Positions 44,933 to 53,804 of a DNA stretch of 64,000 nucleotides are shown here, in pieces (within the stretch, counting starts at the first letter, position 1; each line of letters begins with the position of its first letter). The position numbers were made by a program, and so were the translations under genes. Origin of the DNA: Breznakibacter sp047600785 (GTDB taxonomy: Bacteria; Bacteroidota; Bacteroidia; Bacteroidales; Marinilabiliaceae); NCBI GenBank assembly GCA_047600785.1, contig JASGKH010000002.1, forward strand, positions 868,001-932,000, in the 5' to 3' direction. Below the pieces are notes generated by a model. That model saw only the letters and a program-made list of their open reading frames with translations, did no database searches and had not been told where the DNA came from.

Positions 44933-45672
44933 CTATTCCATATCTTCCAGGCTTCATCCGCCTGGATATAAAGCATCTCAAGCCCATTTTTTATTTGGGC
45001 GCCTTTCTCAAGCCCTTTTCGTAAGAATGTGGTGACCTCAGGGTTATAAACCAAATCGTATAACAAATGGTCAGAGGTCAGAAAGTCGTAGGGGATCTCA
45101 GGACATCCGTTTATGTTGGGGAACATGCCCAATGGCGATGTATTCACGATAAGCAGGTGGCTGTCCATTACTTCGGCCGTAAGATCATTATAACCTATCT
45201 GTGCCGTGTTTTGCGGATGACGGGAAACGAACCGGTAGATCAACCCTAATTTTTTTAACGAATATGCCACCGATTTGGCTGCACCTCCTGTCCCCAGTAT
45301 CAGGGCTTTTGAATGCATTGGTTTCAGCAATGGCAATAGAGACCGGGTGAAACCAATGGTATCTGTATTATAGCCTTTTAAAAAAGGCTTTTCGTTGATC
45401 CAATCAAAATTAATTACATTAACCGCACCAATTTCTTTTGCTGTTTCATCAATTTCGTCCAAAAATGGAATTATTTGCTCTTTGTAAGGAATGGTTACGT
45501 TCATTCCTGCAATGTAAGGATGATGACTAACAAGGCCGGGAAATTCATTGATCGAGGGAATAGAAAAGTTCAGATACCGGGCGTCAATGCGTTCGATATC
45601 AAATTTGGATGAAAAGTATTTTTGCGAAAAACTTTGGGCCAGCGGATATCCTATCAGACCGTATGTATCCAT
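44929..45672 (-). CDS. aroE: Shikimate dehydrogenase
   Basis: About 247 residues; NADP-dependent reduction of 3-dehydroshikimate in chorismate synthesis. Motifs: YGLIGYPLAQSFSQKYF (shikimate binding), GMNVTIPYKEQIIPFLDEID with the catalytic Lys, VNVINF, the NADP loop ILGTGGAAKSVAYSL, and NTSPLGMFPN. The start 45672 (MDTYGLIGYP) is preferred over one 13 codons upstream. It is preceded by a hairpin that separates it from the ComA-like gene. Confidence 0.94.
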   Translation of the reverse strand: MDTYGLIGYPLAQSFSQKYFSSKFDIERIDARYLNFSIPSINEFPGLVSHHPYIAGMNVTIPYKEQIIPFLDEIDETAKEIGAVNVINFDWINEKPFLKGYNTDTIGFTRSLLPLLKPMHSKALILGTGGAAKSVAYSLKKLGLIYRFVSRHPQNTAQIGYNDLTAEVMDSHLLIVNTSPLGMFPNINGCPEIPYDFLTSDHLLYDLVYNPEVTTFLRKGLEKGAQIKNGLEMLYIQADEAWKIWNS

Positions 45673-45690
45673 GTTGAAGGAATTTGAATA

Positions 45691-45721
45691 TTTAAAAAAA
45701 TAAGCCACCATATAGGTAGCT
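45691..45721 (-). terminator. Rho-independent terminator after the ComA-like gene
   Basis: On the minus strand AGCTACC / GGTGGCT (one T-G pair) with a 5-base loop followed by TATTTTTTT, 26 bases after the stop at 45747. It lies between the ComA-like gene and aroE. Confidence 0.65.
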
Positions 45722-45746
45722 CATTCCAATAATCTGTAGTTCGTGT

Positions 45747-46523
45747 TTAAAGCAGGTTCTTTGGCAAGAATGACAGCAACGTGTCACCACGTAGGCCCAG
45801 ACGTAGGGTTTCCAAGGGAATAACTTCGAACGGAGCTATATTGCCCAAGTTCACATTATGGCCAATGTGCTGGATAAACCACACTTGCTGGTTCTTGATC
45901 GGAGCTTCCCAAATGATGTCAGCTTGGTCCACATGCTGCTCAATATCATCGATGAGTTTGGTATTGGCTGACCCATCTTTGTTGTAGATACCAATGTTAC
46001 CACTTTCACGTGCTTCGGCAATTACTTTCCACGCACCGGCTTTAAGTTCGGTTTTCATCATGCTAATCCACTCATCATTGGTAATGATCCGGCCTGCCAG
46101 TTTTGAGCCAACCTCACTTAAAACCGTGTATTTTTTTGCTAAGATCTCAATGTATTTGAGCTTGTCTTTGTGGTCCATTTCCATGGTGCCGTCCGATACT
46201 TCCACATGGGCCACCTCAAATTTGTCCAAATACTCTACGTATTTGTCAAACATCCCACGTATTACAAATGCTTCGAACAATGTACCTCCAAAATAAGGAA
46301 TTAAACCAGCCTTTTTATAGGCGGCAATTTTTTCGGGCACATTGGGAGAAATCAATGATGTTCCAAAACCAAATTTAACTAAATCAGTGTATTGTGCTGA
46401 TGACGAACAAAAATTTTCTGCTTCCTGCAGACTAAGCCCTTTATCCATCATCATTGTCAAACCGTTGTTTCTGGGCTTTGTATGGCGCTCGGGTAAAAAC
46501 GGGAGAGGAAAGTTAAGTGTCAT
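45747..46523 (-). CDS. Phosphosulfolactate synthase (ComA-like)
   Basis: 258 residues of the ComA family, which adds sulfite to phosphoenolpyruvate to give 2-phospho-3-sulfolactate. Family regions: LPERHTKPRNNGLTMMMDKG, DLVKFGFGTSLI, PYFGGTLFEAFVIRG, HVEVSDGTMEM, VLSEVGSK, KVIAEARESGN and IWEAPIKNQQVWFIQHIGHN. In archaea the product leads to coenzyme M; in Bacteroidota the role may be sulfolactate or sulfonolipid-related metabolism, which is inference. Its ATG overlaps the upstream TPR gene stop by 4 bases. Confidence 0.88.
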   Translation of the reverse strand: MTLNFPLPFLPERHTKPRNNGLTMMMDKGLSLQEAENFCSSSAQYTDLVKFGFGTSLISPNVPEKIAAYKKAGLIPYFGGTLFEAFVIRGMFDKYVEYLDKFEVAHVEVSDGTMEMDHKDKLKYIEILAKKYTVLSEVGSKLAGRIITNDEWISMMKTELKAGAWKVIAEARESGNIGIYNKDGSANTKLIDDIEQHVDQADIIWEAPIKNQQVWFIQHIGHNVNLGNIAPFEVIPLETLRLGLRGDTLLSFLPKNLL

Positions 46524-47941
46524 AACCTGTTTGTGTTCTTCGCTTTTTTATTGATGTATTTAGAAATTTCTGGCGACGTCAACAATTCCGGATATTCAGC
46601 CAGCAAAATGGGCATGGCCTCAGGTTGGCGTCGTTTTCCTACCTTCAAATAGGCAAGGGCCAAATCTTTGTCGTTGGCAAACTTAAAATAAACAATGGCA
46701 GCTAAATAAGCCACCGCACCGATGGTCGGATATTTTACCAATGCATTGTCAATGAACGACAATGTATCGAAATCACGATTCATCTTTAGATGGAGCTGGA
46801 ACAATTCCAGCCATGCCGATAATTCTTCAGGATCGAATGAAATGCCTCGTTCCAGACTTAATATTGCTTCGTCTAACTGATTCAAATCGTAACAACCCCG
46901 CGCATGTGCAAACCAAAAATCGGCATTTTCGGGCGACAGTGTAATGGCATGCGTCACGGCGTTCAGACCTTCTTGCGGTTTCCCGATCGAGAGGAGGGAA
47001 GTACCCAAACCATACCATGCATCGGGCGCTTCTGGGTTATTGTACAATACCATGTCGTAAAAACGGATGGCCATACCCGGCTTTCCCAACTGTTCCCAAC
47101 ACTCGCCAATATATTGGTAAGTTGTTAGTTTATCCAGCCCAAATGATGCATAGGTCAGGTAACATTCCAATGCGTCGGCAAACATGTTCATGTGGGCATA
47201 ACTATTGCCCATATTGAAGTACGATTCAGCATGCTCGGGGTATATGGCCAGTGAAAATTCATATGCCGCCACAGCTTTGTCAAACTCGTTTCTTTTGTTG
47301 TAAAGGATTCCCAAATTGTACCATGCGTTTTCGGAATAAGGATTGATGTCGAGTAACCTCAAATAAGTTTCCACGCCATCGTCCAACTGCTCCGTTTTGT
47401 CGTAAGCATAGGCCAATTCGAACAAAATACTTTCGTTTTCGGGAAATTGGATGTTAGCTATCGACAAATAGTAAATAGCCTCACCATAAAAACCTTCCTG
47501 GTTCAGATTGTAACCAATATCCAACAAAAAACTCTCGGATTCATCAAAAGCCAGTTCTACCGTTTTATCAAAATAATAAAGTGAATCATCCAAAAAACCT
47601 TTTTTCAGGTAAAGCCACCCCAACGACATAGCCACTTCGGCATTGTTCTTCTCGATGGAACTGAATTGCTCCAGGATTTGGATGGCCTGATCGTAACGAC
47701 CTTTCTCGGCCAATAAAACGGTCGATTTGATTTTAAGCGGAATGGAGGATGGGTGTTGTTTTAGGCCGATGGTCAGAATCTTTTCGGCTTCATCCAACTG
47801 GTTTTTTTCAAGATAGTGTTCGAACAGGTTTTCTATCTGATGCACATCGAAATACATTGAACGCCTGCCATTGTTCATGGTTTCGTAACGTTCCAGCGCG
47901 TCGTTTGTGTCATCTAAATTTCCTTGCAAGAAGTCCTGCAT
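46520..47941 (-). CDS. TPR-repeat protein
   Basis: 473 residues made almost entirely of tetratricopeptide repeats from about 35 to 440, e.g. EVAMSLGWLYLKKGFLDDSL, NAWYNLGILYNKRNEFDKAV and DAWYGLGTSLLSIGKPQEGL. No signal peptide or TM segment, so probably a cytoplasmic scaffold. Upstream of and overlapping the ComA-like gene by ATGA, indicating co-translation; aroE follows on the same strand. The partner is unknown. Confidence 0.85.
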   Translation of the reverse strand: MQDFLQGNLDDTNDALERYETMNNGRRSMYFDVHQIENLFEHYLEKNQLDEAEKILTIGLKQHPSSIPLKIKSTVLLAEKGRYDQAIQILEQFSSIEKNNAEVAMSLGWLYLKKGFLDDSLYYFDKTVELAFDESESFLLDIGYNLNQEGFYGEAIYYLSIANIQFPENESILFELAYAYDKTEQLDDGVETYLRLLDINPYSENAWYNLGILYNKRNEFDKAVAAYEFSLAIYPEHAESYFNMGNSYAHMNMFADALECYLTYASFGLDKLTTYQYIGECWEQLGKPGMAIRFYDMVLYNNPEAPDAWYGLGTSLLSIGKPQEGLNAVTHAITLSPENADFWFAHARGCYDLNQLDEAILSLERGISFDPEELSAWLELFQLHLKMNRDFDTLSFIDNALVKYPTIGAVAYLAAIVYFKFANDKDLALAYLKVGKRRQPEAMPILLAEYPELLTSPEISKYINKKAKNTNRL

Positions 47942-48063
47942 AGTTCTTGTTTAATGAAGCAAAATTATCAAAAAAAATGGATTTGGCGTTTCCATAACGG
48001 TATGCGATATAAACTACTTATCAACAACAGGGGCCAGACTTCATGAAATTGCCACATTCATAA

Positions 48064-48086
48064 ACAAAAAGCGGGTTTCCCCGCTT
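48064..48086 (-). terminator. Rho-independent terminator after the DUF4301 gene
   Basis: AAGCGGG / CCCGCTT stem with a 4-base loop; on the minus strand it is followed by TTTTTG and lies 22 bases after the stop at 48108. Confidence 0.85.
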
Positions 48087-48107
48087 CGTTAAAAAAATAT
48101 AAACATT

Positions 48108-49637
48108 TCATTTGTCAGACTGATGTTGAGGCCGGAGCAAATCATTGACCGTCTTTACCGGATTGAACGTCGACAAGGGCACTTCCGCAAAAATAGTAAT
48201 CCAATGTGCCATGGCCCCATTCCACAGTCCGGGTAGCTCCAGCGCCCGAAGGGCTTTGCCGTTCAGTGACTTTTCGGAAATAAATCCCGTGTCGGGATCT
48301 ACGTATAACGGCAGGTCAAACTTATTTCCTTTATGGTTTTTCAAACCGCACACCAAATCGACCGGATTGAAATGGGTACTGGCTTGCATGACTGCTTTTG
48401 ATTTTGGATCTTTCGGATCAATTTGTGAACTTTCCACGATCTGTAACGATAAATTATTTTGTGGGTCCCCCACCCAAAAAGGTCCCCCCCCGGGTTCGCC
48501 TTCGTTTTTCACCATTCCGCACACACGTATGGGACGGTTCAAGAAGCGGTGAAGCGATGACCGCAAAGACTCTCCGCCCATTGATTTTATAGCTTGGGGA
48601 ACAGCCAGGTGAAATTTTGTTTCCAATTCTTCAATCATTGCAAAGATTTCAGTATCAGAATTGGTTTGAGGCAGTGTATGCAATGTGTCGAACACTTTTT
48701 GCCTGATTTTAACCAATGTACCGGCCAATGCTTTCTTGTAAGTTACCGTATCGGACACCAAGTGTTCGGGCACCACATTATCGATATTCTTTATAAATAC
48801 CAGATCGGAATTTAAGTCGTTGAGGTTCTCGATCAGGGCGCCATGACCTGCCGGGCGAAATACAAGATTACCGTCTTCCTGCCGAAATAACTCATTGGTG
48901 GGAGTGACCGCAATGGTATCGGTAGACGATTTTTGTTCGGAAAAACCAATCTTATAACTGATACCAAATCGCTCTTCGTAGGTGTGTTTTTTATCAGCCA
49001 CAATTTTTCGGAAAAGGCTTTCGTGCTCCGGGCTGACCGTAAAATGGATATGTACATGCTTGTTTATATCGGCACAGTAAAGAGCCCCTTCAAGCAAATG
49101 CTCTTCAACAGGCGTTATACCTATGTTATTATTGGCGTGAAATTTCAATATGCCTTTGGGCTTGTTGCCGTAACCCATTCCCGTCGGAAATAAGAACTTT
49201 CTCAATACTTCAGCTCCTTGCGTGGGAATATCGATCGGGATGTGAAGGTCAAAACCACAGATTGTCTCCAATTCGTTATAAAACGGAAATTTCGGCAAAT
49301 TATCGAAGAAAATTTGGGCATCGTTGTTTATCGGAGCTGTTTTGTCTTTGTCCAAAACATCCAGTGCATCGAATAACGCTTTGAACATACGCGTGGCAGC
49401 CCCTGAAGCCGGAACAAATTTGGTAACCTTCAGTCCGCAGCCGATAGCTTTATCATATTCGATGACCGATTGTGCAATATCCTCCTTCCCATAACGAATA
49501 ATCCCATCGGGCACGGTGGCTGGCCGTTCGATTTTCAAGAATGGAAACCCGTTGATGAAATGATTTACCTGAACATCGATTTTTTCTTCCGAGATACCTT
49601 TTTGTTCTAAAAACAGTCGATCCTTGAATGTAAGCAT
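48108..49637 (-). CDS. DUF4301 family protein
   Basis: 509 residues of a Bacteroidota family of unknown function (DUF4301). Recognised phrases: LTFKDRLFLEQKGISEEKID at the N-terminus, KFVPASGAATRMFKALFDAL, LFPTGMGYGNKPKGILKFH, LVFRPAGHGALIENLNDL, VCGMVKNEGEPGGGPFWVGD and HFNPVDLVCGLKNHKGNKFD. The GxGxxxRM-like loop and the PAGHGAL segment are reminiscent of nucleotidyltransferase/sugar-phosphate enzymes, but no function is proven. Monocistronic with its own terminator. Confidence 0.85.
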   Translation of the reverse strand: MLTFKDRLFLEQKGISEEKIDVQVNHFINGFPFLKIERPATVPDGIIRYGKEDIAQSVIEYDKAIGCGLKVTKFVPASGAATRMFKALFDALDVLDKDKTAPINNDAQIFFDNLPKFPFYNELETICGFDLHIPIDIPTQGAEVLRKFLFPTGMGYGNKPKGILKFHANNNIGITPVEEHLLEGALYCADINKHVHIHFTVSPEHESLFRKIVADKKHTYEERFGISYKIGFSEQKSSTDTIAVTPTNELFRQEDGNLVFRPAGHGALIENLNDLNSDLVFIKNIDNVVPEHLVSDTVTYKKALAGTLVKIRQKVFDTLHTLPQTNSDTEIFAMIEELETKFHLAVPQAIKSMGGESLRSSLHRFLNRPIRVCGMVKNEGEPGGGPFWVGDPQNNLSLQIVESSQIDPKDPKSKAVMQASTHFNPVDLVCGLKNHKGNKFDLPLYVDPDTGFISEKSLNGKALRALELPGLWNGAMAHWITIFAEVPLSTFNPVKTVNDLLRPQHQSDK

Positions 49638-50010
49638 GGAATATGGTTGTTTTGATTAAAATTATTCCAATCTGCAAGTGCCATGTGCATTAAGCACTTC
49701 GTAACACATCACTTTTTTGTCTGACGATGGTCTAATATAACGATTCATCGCTCATTTTCCACAACACCCTTCGAATAAAAAAAAGTTGGGGTCGGGACAA
49801 ATTTTTTTTATGATGCTCTTGGGCTTTGCCTGTGTGCCTAAATAATTGAAAAGTAGGTATATGTGTCTGACAGTGCGTGCGACTTTTTGACTGTATTGTT
49901 CGAATGTATTGATATTGAATGTTTTATGCTCATTGTTCGTAGTGTGGAATTATTAATTTCGACTTGTCAAAAGTGTTCTATTATCATAGAAATTATCTTA
50001 TTAATAATTC
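49638..50010. other. 373-base divergent intergenic region
   Basis: Separates the minus-strand DUF4301 gene from the plus-strand porin gene. No coding frame of quality, RNA gene or repeat was seen. A near-consensus plus-strand box TAATTTCG (49954-49961) with TTG 18 bases upstream may drive the porin gene; it differs by one base from TAnnTTTG. An inverted repeat AAGTGC / GCACTT lies near 49676-49699. Confidence 0.4.
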
Positions 50011-51234
50011 ATGAGGAAAACAATTACAGTTCTTTTTGCTCTGGCCATCAGCGCCGGTGCTCTGGCCGAAGGTTATCAAATAAACCTTCAAGGAACGCGG
50101 CAAACAGGCATGGGGCATACGGGCACCGGTCTAAATTTTGGCGCGTCCTCGATCCACTTCAATCCTGGTGCTCTTGCATTGATGAAAAAGAGATTCGACA
50201 TGTCGATCGGAGGATCGGCCATCTATTCTTCCAATGTATTCCAAAAGCAAATCCCCTCTGTTTATAGTGCTTCAACCGACAATCCGGTCGGTACGCCTTT
50301 TTATTTTTACGCGGCAGGACAAATCACAGGAAATCTGTATGGAGGCTTAGGTGTAACCACGCCTTACGGAAGCACAATAAACTGGGATGATGAATGGGAT
50401 GGCAGGTATTTGATTCAGGACATTTCGCTGAAAGTATTTTATTTTCAACCGACGCTGGCTTATGCATTTAACGAAAAACTGAGTGTTGGCGCCGGATTTG
50501 TCTACGCCACAGGAGATGTGACCCTCCGTAAAGCATTACCCATATCTGATGCGGAAGGTGATGGCCAAGCTGAGTTATCCGGCAGCACTTCGCAATACGG
50601 ATACAATGTGGGTGCTTTCTTTCAGGCGACAGAAAAATTTTCGATCGGACTAAACTACCGTTCCGAAATAAGCATGGAAATGAACGATGGAAAAGCCACG
50701 TTTTCCGTGCCTTCATCGGTCGGGGCAATGTTCCCGAACACTACGTTTAAAGCAGCATTGCCAATGCCTGCCAATTTGGTCCTCGGCGTTGGTTATCAGA
50801 TAAGCGATAAGCTATTATTGGCAGCTGATTTGCAATATGTGTTTTGGGATGCCTACAAAAATCTGAATTTCGATTTTGCCGAAGAGACTCAATCCCTCCA
50901 GGACTCCAAAAATATCCGGGATTTTGCCAATACTTTGATTTACAGAGTCGGGGCCGAATACAAATTATCGGACAAATTAATGGTGCGTGCCGGTGGGGCA
51001 TTTGACTCGACGCCTATTCCGGAGGACTACTTATCGCCCGAGACTCCAGGATCCGATAAAATAAACCTGTCTGTTGGTTTGTCGTACGCGATTAACAACC
51101 GTTTGTCATTGGATGCCTCATTCTTATACATAAAAGCCATGGAACGCAAAGATGGCTACAAACCATCGGATTTTTACGGTACTTATAACACCAATGCTTT
51201 GATTCCGGGCTTTGGCATCAATTACACATTTTAA
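50011..51234 (+). CDS. OmpP1/FadL/TodX-family outer-membrane transporter
   Basis: 407 residues with signal peptide (MRKTITVLFALAISAGALAE) and the family start GYQINLQGTRQTGMGHTGTG, SSIHFNPGALALMK with the conserved NPA/NPG loop, followed by beta-barrel strands to the terminal aromatic residue (FGINYTF). FadL-type porins take up long-chain fatty acids and other hydrophobic compounds. It is followed after 6 bases by an SGNH hydrolase lipoprotein, suggesting coupled uptake and hydrolysis of lipids. Confidence 0.9.
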   Translation: MRKTITVLFALAISAGALAEGYQINLQGTRQTGMGHTGTGLNFGASSIHFNPGALALMKKRFDMSIGGSAIYSSNVFQKQIPSVYSASTDNPVGTPFYFYAAGQITGNLYGGLGVTTPYGSTINWDDEWDGRYLIQDISLKVFYFQPTLAYAFNEKLSVGAGFVYATGDVTLRKALPISDAEGDGQAELSGSTSQYGYNVGAFFQATEKFSIGLNYRSEISMEMNDGKATFSVPSSVGAMFPNTTFKAALPMPANLVLGVGYQISDKLLLAADLQYVFWDAYKNLNFDFAEETQSLQDSKNIRDFANTLIYRVGAEYKLSDKLMVRAGGAFDSTPIPEDYLSPETPGSDKINLSVGLSYAINNRLSLDASFLYIKAMERKDGYKPSDFYGTYNTNALIPGFGINYTF

Positions 51235-51240
51235 GACGAT

Positions 51241-52602
51241 TTGAACATGAATAATTTGAAATATTTTTTTGCGTTCTGTTTAGGTTGGGCATTTTGGCAA
51301 TGTGAACCAGCCACTGACGACTTTAAACCTTCAGCAGGGAATGCCGATTTTTCCAAATTCGTATCCATTGGCGATAGTTACACCGCAGGGTATACCGACG
51401 GGGCTTTAAGTGCCGACGGGCAACAGAGTTCGTTCCCTAATATCATTGCCGGGCAACTGGAAACCGTTGGATTGACCGGAGGATTTAAACAACCCCTTAT
51501 CCCCGAAGGGAAGAGTATCGGTTCGTCAGGGAACAGCTCTTATGTATTGAAAGTTGGGGAAAGTGGTTTATCTCCCGAAGCGGGCATAGGAAATGTGGAG
51601 CTGTTGTCGAATCCCGAAAATTGGATTAATTCCCAGGCCCCGTTTGCCAATGTGGGCGTTCCGGGAGCAAAAAGCTTTCATTTGCTGACAAATAAATTCG
51701 GTGATTACACGCTAGGTGCCGGAAATTTCAATCCTTTTTACACACGTTTCGCATCCAACCCAGGTACATCTACCGTTTTTAACGACGCGATGTCTAATTC
51801 CCCCACTTTTGTGTCGTTGTGGATAGGAGGGAACGATGTTCTTTCATACGCGTTGGCGGGTGGCGAGGCAACGGTCGGTGGTGTAGGCACCAATGACATT
51901 ACAGATGTCACGACATTCGATTATTGCATATCAACAATGTTCTCGACGTTAAAAAATGCGGGCATTGAAGGGGTCACCGCCAACATTCCCAATATCAGCT
52001 CCCTGCCTTATTTTACAACAGTTCCATATAATGCACTGGTTATTAGCGAGGAACAGGCAGTTGCATTGAATGCGGCTTATGCCGGTTACAACACCACTGC
52101 ACAATCAAACAACTGGCCCACGATAAATTTTATGACGGGGCCTAACGGTTTGGTCGTCGAGGATAAACTTGGCTATTTACGCCATGCCGTGCCAAGTGAC
52201 TTGATTTTGCTTCCGGCGTTAAACGGAATAAAAACCGAAGGATGGGGATCATCGGTGAAAATAGGAAAGCAATATGTGCTCGATGCCACAGAAACCGCAT
52301 CTATTAATTCATACACCGAAACGTTTAACGAAATCATTAAGAGCAAAGCTGAAGAAAATGGTCTTGCCTTCGTCGATCTGAATGAACTGTTGATCGAGAT
52401 TGTTTCCACAAAAACCATTGATGGAGTAGAATACTCATCGACTTTTGTCTCCGGAAATGTATTCTCGCTAGACGGTATCCATGCCACTCCGCGTGGTTAT
52501 GCCATTATTGCCAATGAATTTATCAGGGCCGTCAACCAAAAATATGGTGCATCCGTTCCATTGACTAACATCAATGATTATCGAACCAATCTTTTCCCTT
52601 GA
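51241..52602 (+). CDS. SGNH/GDSL hydrolase, probable lipoprotein
   Basis: 453 residues. N-terminal signal with a lipobox-like FWQC at about 18-21 followed by an acidic stretch. SGNH blocks: I GDSYTAGYTDG (nucleophile Ser), III GGNDVLS, and V DGIHATPRGYAII with the catalytic Asp and His. The N-terminal Ser-Gly-Asn-His arrangement is typical for lipases/esterases acting outside the cell membrane. Co-transcribed with the FadL-type porin; ends at a strong terminator. Confidence 0.88.
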   Translation: MNMNNLKYFFAFCLGWAFWQCEPATDDFKPSAGNADFSKFVSIGDSYTAGYTDGALSADGQQSSFPNIIAGQLETVGLTGGFKQPLIPEGKSIGSSGNSSYVLKVGESGLSPEAGIGNVELLSNPENWINSQAPFANVGVPGAKSFHLLTNKFGDYTLGAGNFNPFYTRFASNPGTSTVFNDAMSNSPTFVSLWIGGNDVLSYALAGGEATVGGVGTNDITDVTTFDYCISTMFSTLKNAGIEGVTANIPNISSLPYFTTVPYNALVISEEQAVALNAAYAGYNTTAQSNNWPTINFMTGPNGLVVEDKLGYLRHAVPSDLILLPALNGIKTEGWGSSVKIGKQYVLDATETASINSYTETFNEIIKSKAEENGLAFVDLNELLIEIVSTKTIDGVEYSSTFVSGNVFSLDGIHATPRGYAIIANEFIRAVNQKYGASVPLTNINDYRTNLFP

Positions 52603-52630
52603 ACCGACGGATTCCCAATTCGACATAAAG

Positions 52631-52653
52631 AAGGGGCCAAGTGCCCCTTTTTT
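52631..52653 (+). terminator. Rho-independent terminator
   Basis: AAGGGGC / GCCCCTT stem with a 5-base loop followed by a T6 run, 28 bases after the SGNH gene stop. Confidence 0.9.
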
Positions 52654-52757
52654 AATTTGGAAATAACTTAACTTCCTGGGGGCAGATGGAGTCTACGTGA
52701 TGGATTTTTCATACATATTTGTGTTCTCTGAATTTGCCAGAATATTGTTGGAACAAA

Positions 52758-53534
52758 ATGAACAGGGGAATTGAATTTTTACCGGCAAGGAGCACGATTG
52801 TGGCATTTGTGACCAATCGCAAAGAAGGTAACTCGTTGCCTCCTTTTGATTCATTTAATTTAGGCGATCACGTTGGTGACGATCCTGATTCGGTACGGTC
52901 GAACCGTTTACAACTGGCCGATATACTAAGGTTTCCGTTGGGACAAATAGTGTTCATGAACCAAGTGCACGGCAACCAAGTGGTGGTGATAGACCAAAAT
53001 ACAATTGGCAGGCCCACATGCGATGCAATGGTCACAAATATACCCGATAGAGTGCTTATGGTGCTGACGGCCGACTGCGTTCCCATTGTATTTATCGACG
53101 AAAATAAGTCTGCAATAGGCGTGGCCCATGCAGGTTGGAAAGGAACAACCCTGCAGGTTGCAAACAAAACAGTTGAAGCCATGCAACACCATTACGGATC
53201 AAATATCGATGACATACGGGTTTGGATGGGGCCGTGCATCCAACATTGCTGTTACCATGTTGGTAACGAGGTGATTTCTCAAATAAGGGGTTCGGTAAAC
53301 GATGTGGCCCAGTGTGCGGATCAATTAAACGGCCAGTGGTTCCTTGATTTGCATAAGGCAAACAGGTTGCAATTACAATCAATCGGGGTGAAAGGGAATA
53401 ATATCCATATTTCTAGCGAATGCACATATTGTAATAATAAATCATACTATTCGTATCGTGCGGAAAAAGGGAATACAGGGCGATTTGGGATGGGAGTGTT
53501 TATTCGTTCGCGACTTACCGATTTTGTAATGTGA
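52758..53534 (+). CDS. pgeF: PgeF (YfiH) family: peptidoglycan editing / multicopper-like protein
   Basis: About 258 residues of the YfiH/DUF152 family. Metal-site motifs: FMNQVHGNQVVVID, TADCVPIVF, GVAHAGWKGT and MGPCIQHCCYHVG. The family is described as a polyphenol-oxidase-like protein and, in E. coli, as PgeF correcting L-Ser misincorporation in peptidoglycan precursors. The start 52758 (MNRGIEFLPARST) is the likely one; the frame extends 13 codons upstream. Terminator upstream and promoter-attenuator downstream make it a single transcription unit. Confidence 0.88.
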   Translation: MNRGIEFLPARSTIVAFVTNRKEGNSLPPFDSFNLGDHVGDDPDSVRSNRLQLADILRFPLGQIVFMNQVHGNQVVVIDQNTIGRPTCDAMVTNIPDRVLMVLTADCVPIVFIDENKSAIGVAHAGWKGTTLQVANKTVEAMQHHYGSNIDDIRVWMGPCIQHCCYHVGNEVISQIRGSVNDVAQCADQLNGQWFLDLHKANRLQLQSIGVKGNNIHISSECTYCNNKSYYSYRAEKGNTGRFGMGVFIRSRLTDFVM

Positions 53535-53567
53535 TAAATATCATGTTGATAAAACGTAGGAGAAAAG

Positions 53568-53599
53568 TTTGAATTTGAAAAGTATTCGGTTTATCTTTG
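53568..53599 (+). promoter_or_regulatory. Promoter of the pyrBI operon
   Basis: TTTG at 53568-53571, 20-base spacer, TATCTTTG at 53592-53599: exact Bacteroidota -33/-7 match. Start predicted near 53604, upstream of the leader ORF and attenuator. Confidence 0.6.
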
Positions 53600-53608
53600 A
53601 TTTTCGAT

Positions 53609-53725
53609 ATGAAAAGCGAAACTTTGATAATATCGAACACGAATATTGGGGCAGAGATCCAGCGATTAGGATTTTTGTCTTTTTTTTTACAGATGAACTA
53701 TTGCAATCATTCATCATATTTGTAA
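53609..53725 (+). CDS. Candidate pyrBI leader peptide (PyrL analogue)
   Basis: A 38-codon ORF from ATG 53609 to TAA 53723-53725. Its middle codons (GFLSFFLQ, residues 21-28) are written by the U-rich tract at 53672-53688, and its stop lies 3 bases before the terminator stem at 53729. The E. coli pyrBI leader peptide has the same arrangement: Phe-rich stretch at a U-rich pause region next to the attenuator. If TSS is at 53604 the leader is only about 5 nt, so translation would have to be near-leaderless; this is the main weakness. Conservation is untested. Confidence 0.45.
   Translation: MKSETLIISNTNIGAEIQRLGFLSFFLQMNYCNHSSYL
53671..53688 (+). promoter_or_regulatory. U-rich pause tract in the pyrBI leader
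   Basis: ATTTTTGTCTTTTTTTT in the leader transcript, about 40 bases before the attenuator. In enterobacterial pyrBI such tracts cause RNA polymerase to pause when UTP is low. Confidence 0.45.
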
Positions 53726-53728
53726 GCA

Positions 53729-53757
53729 AAGCCTTGGTATCCCAAGGCTTTTTTTTT
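53729..53757 (+). terminator. Attenuator-like terminator before pyrB
   Basis: Perfect 9-bp stem AAGCCTTGG / CCAAGGCTT with a 4-base loop and a run of nine T, lying between a promoter and pyrB (48 bases before the ATG). A strong terminator inside an operon leader implies conditional readthrough. Confidence 0.85.
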
Positions 53758-53804
53758 GAACAAGCACATGTACATCCATAATCACCATACATTACATACA
53801 TGAT

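Noticed and set aside
53569..53781. 70-codon ORF in the pyrBI leader in another frame
   Set aside because: It starts at a TTG inside the promoter, has no ATG after the predicted TSS, and reads through the terminator; the 38-codon ORF from ATG 53609 is the better leader candidate, although this cannot be settled by eye.
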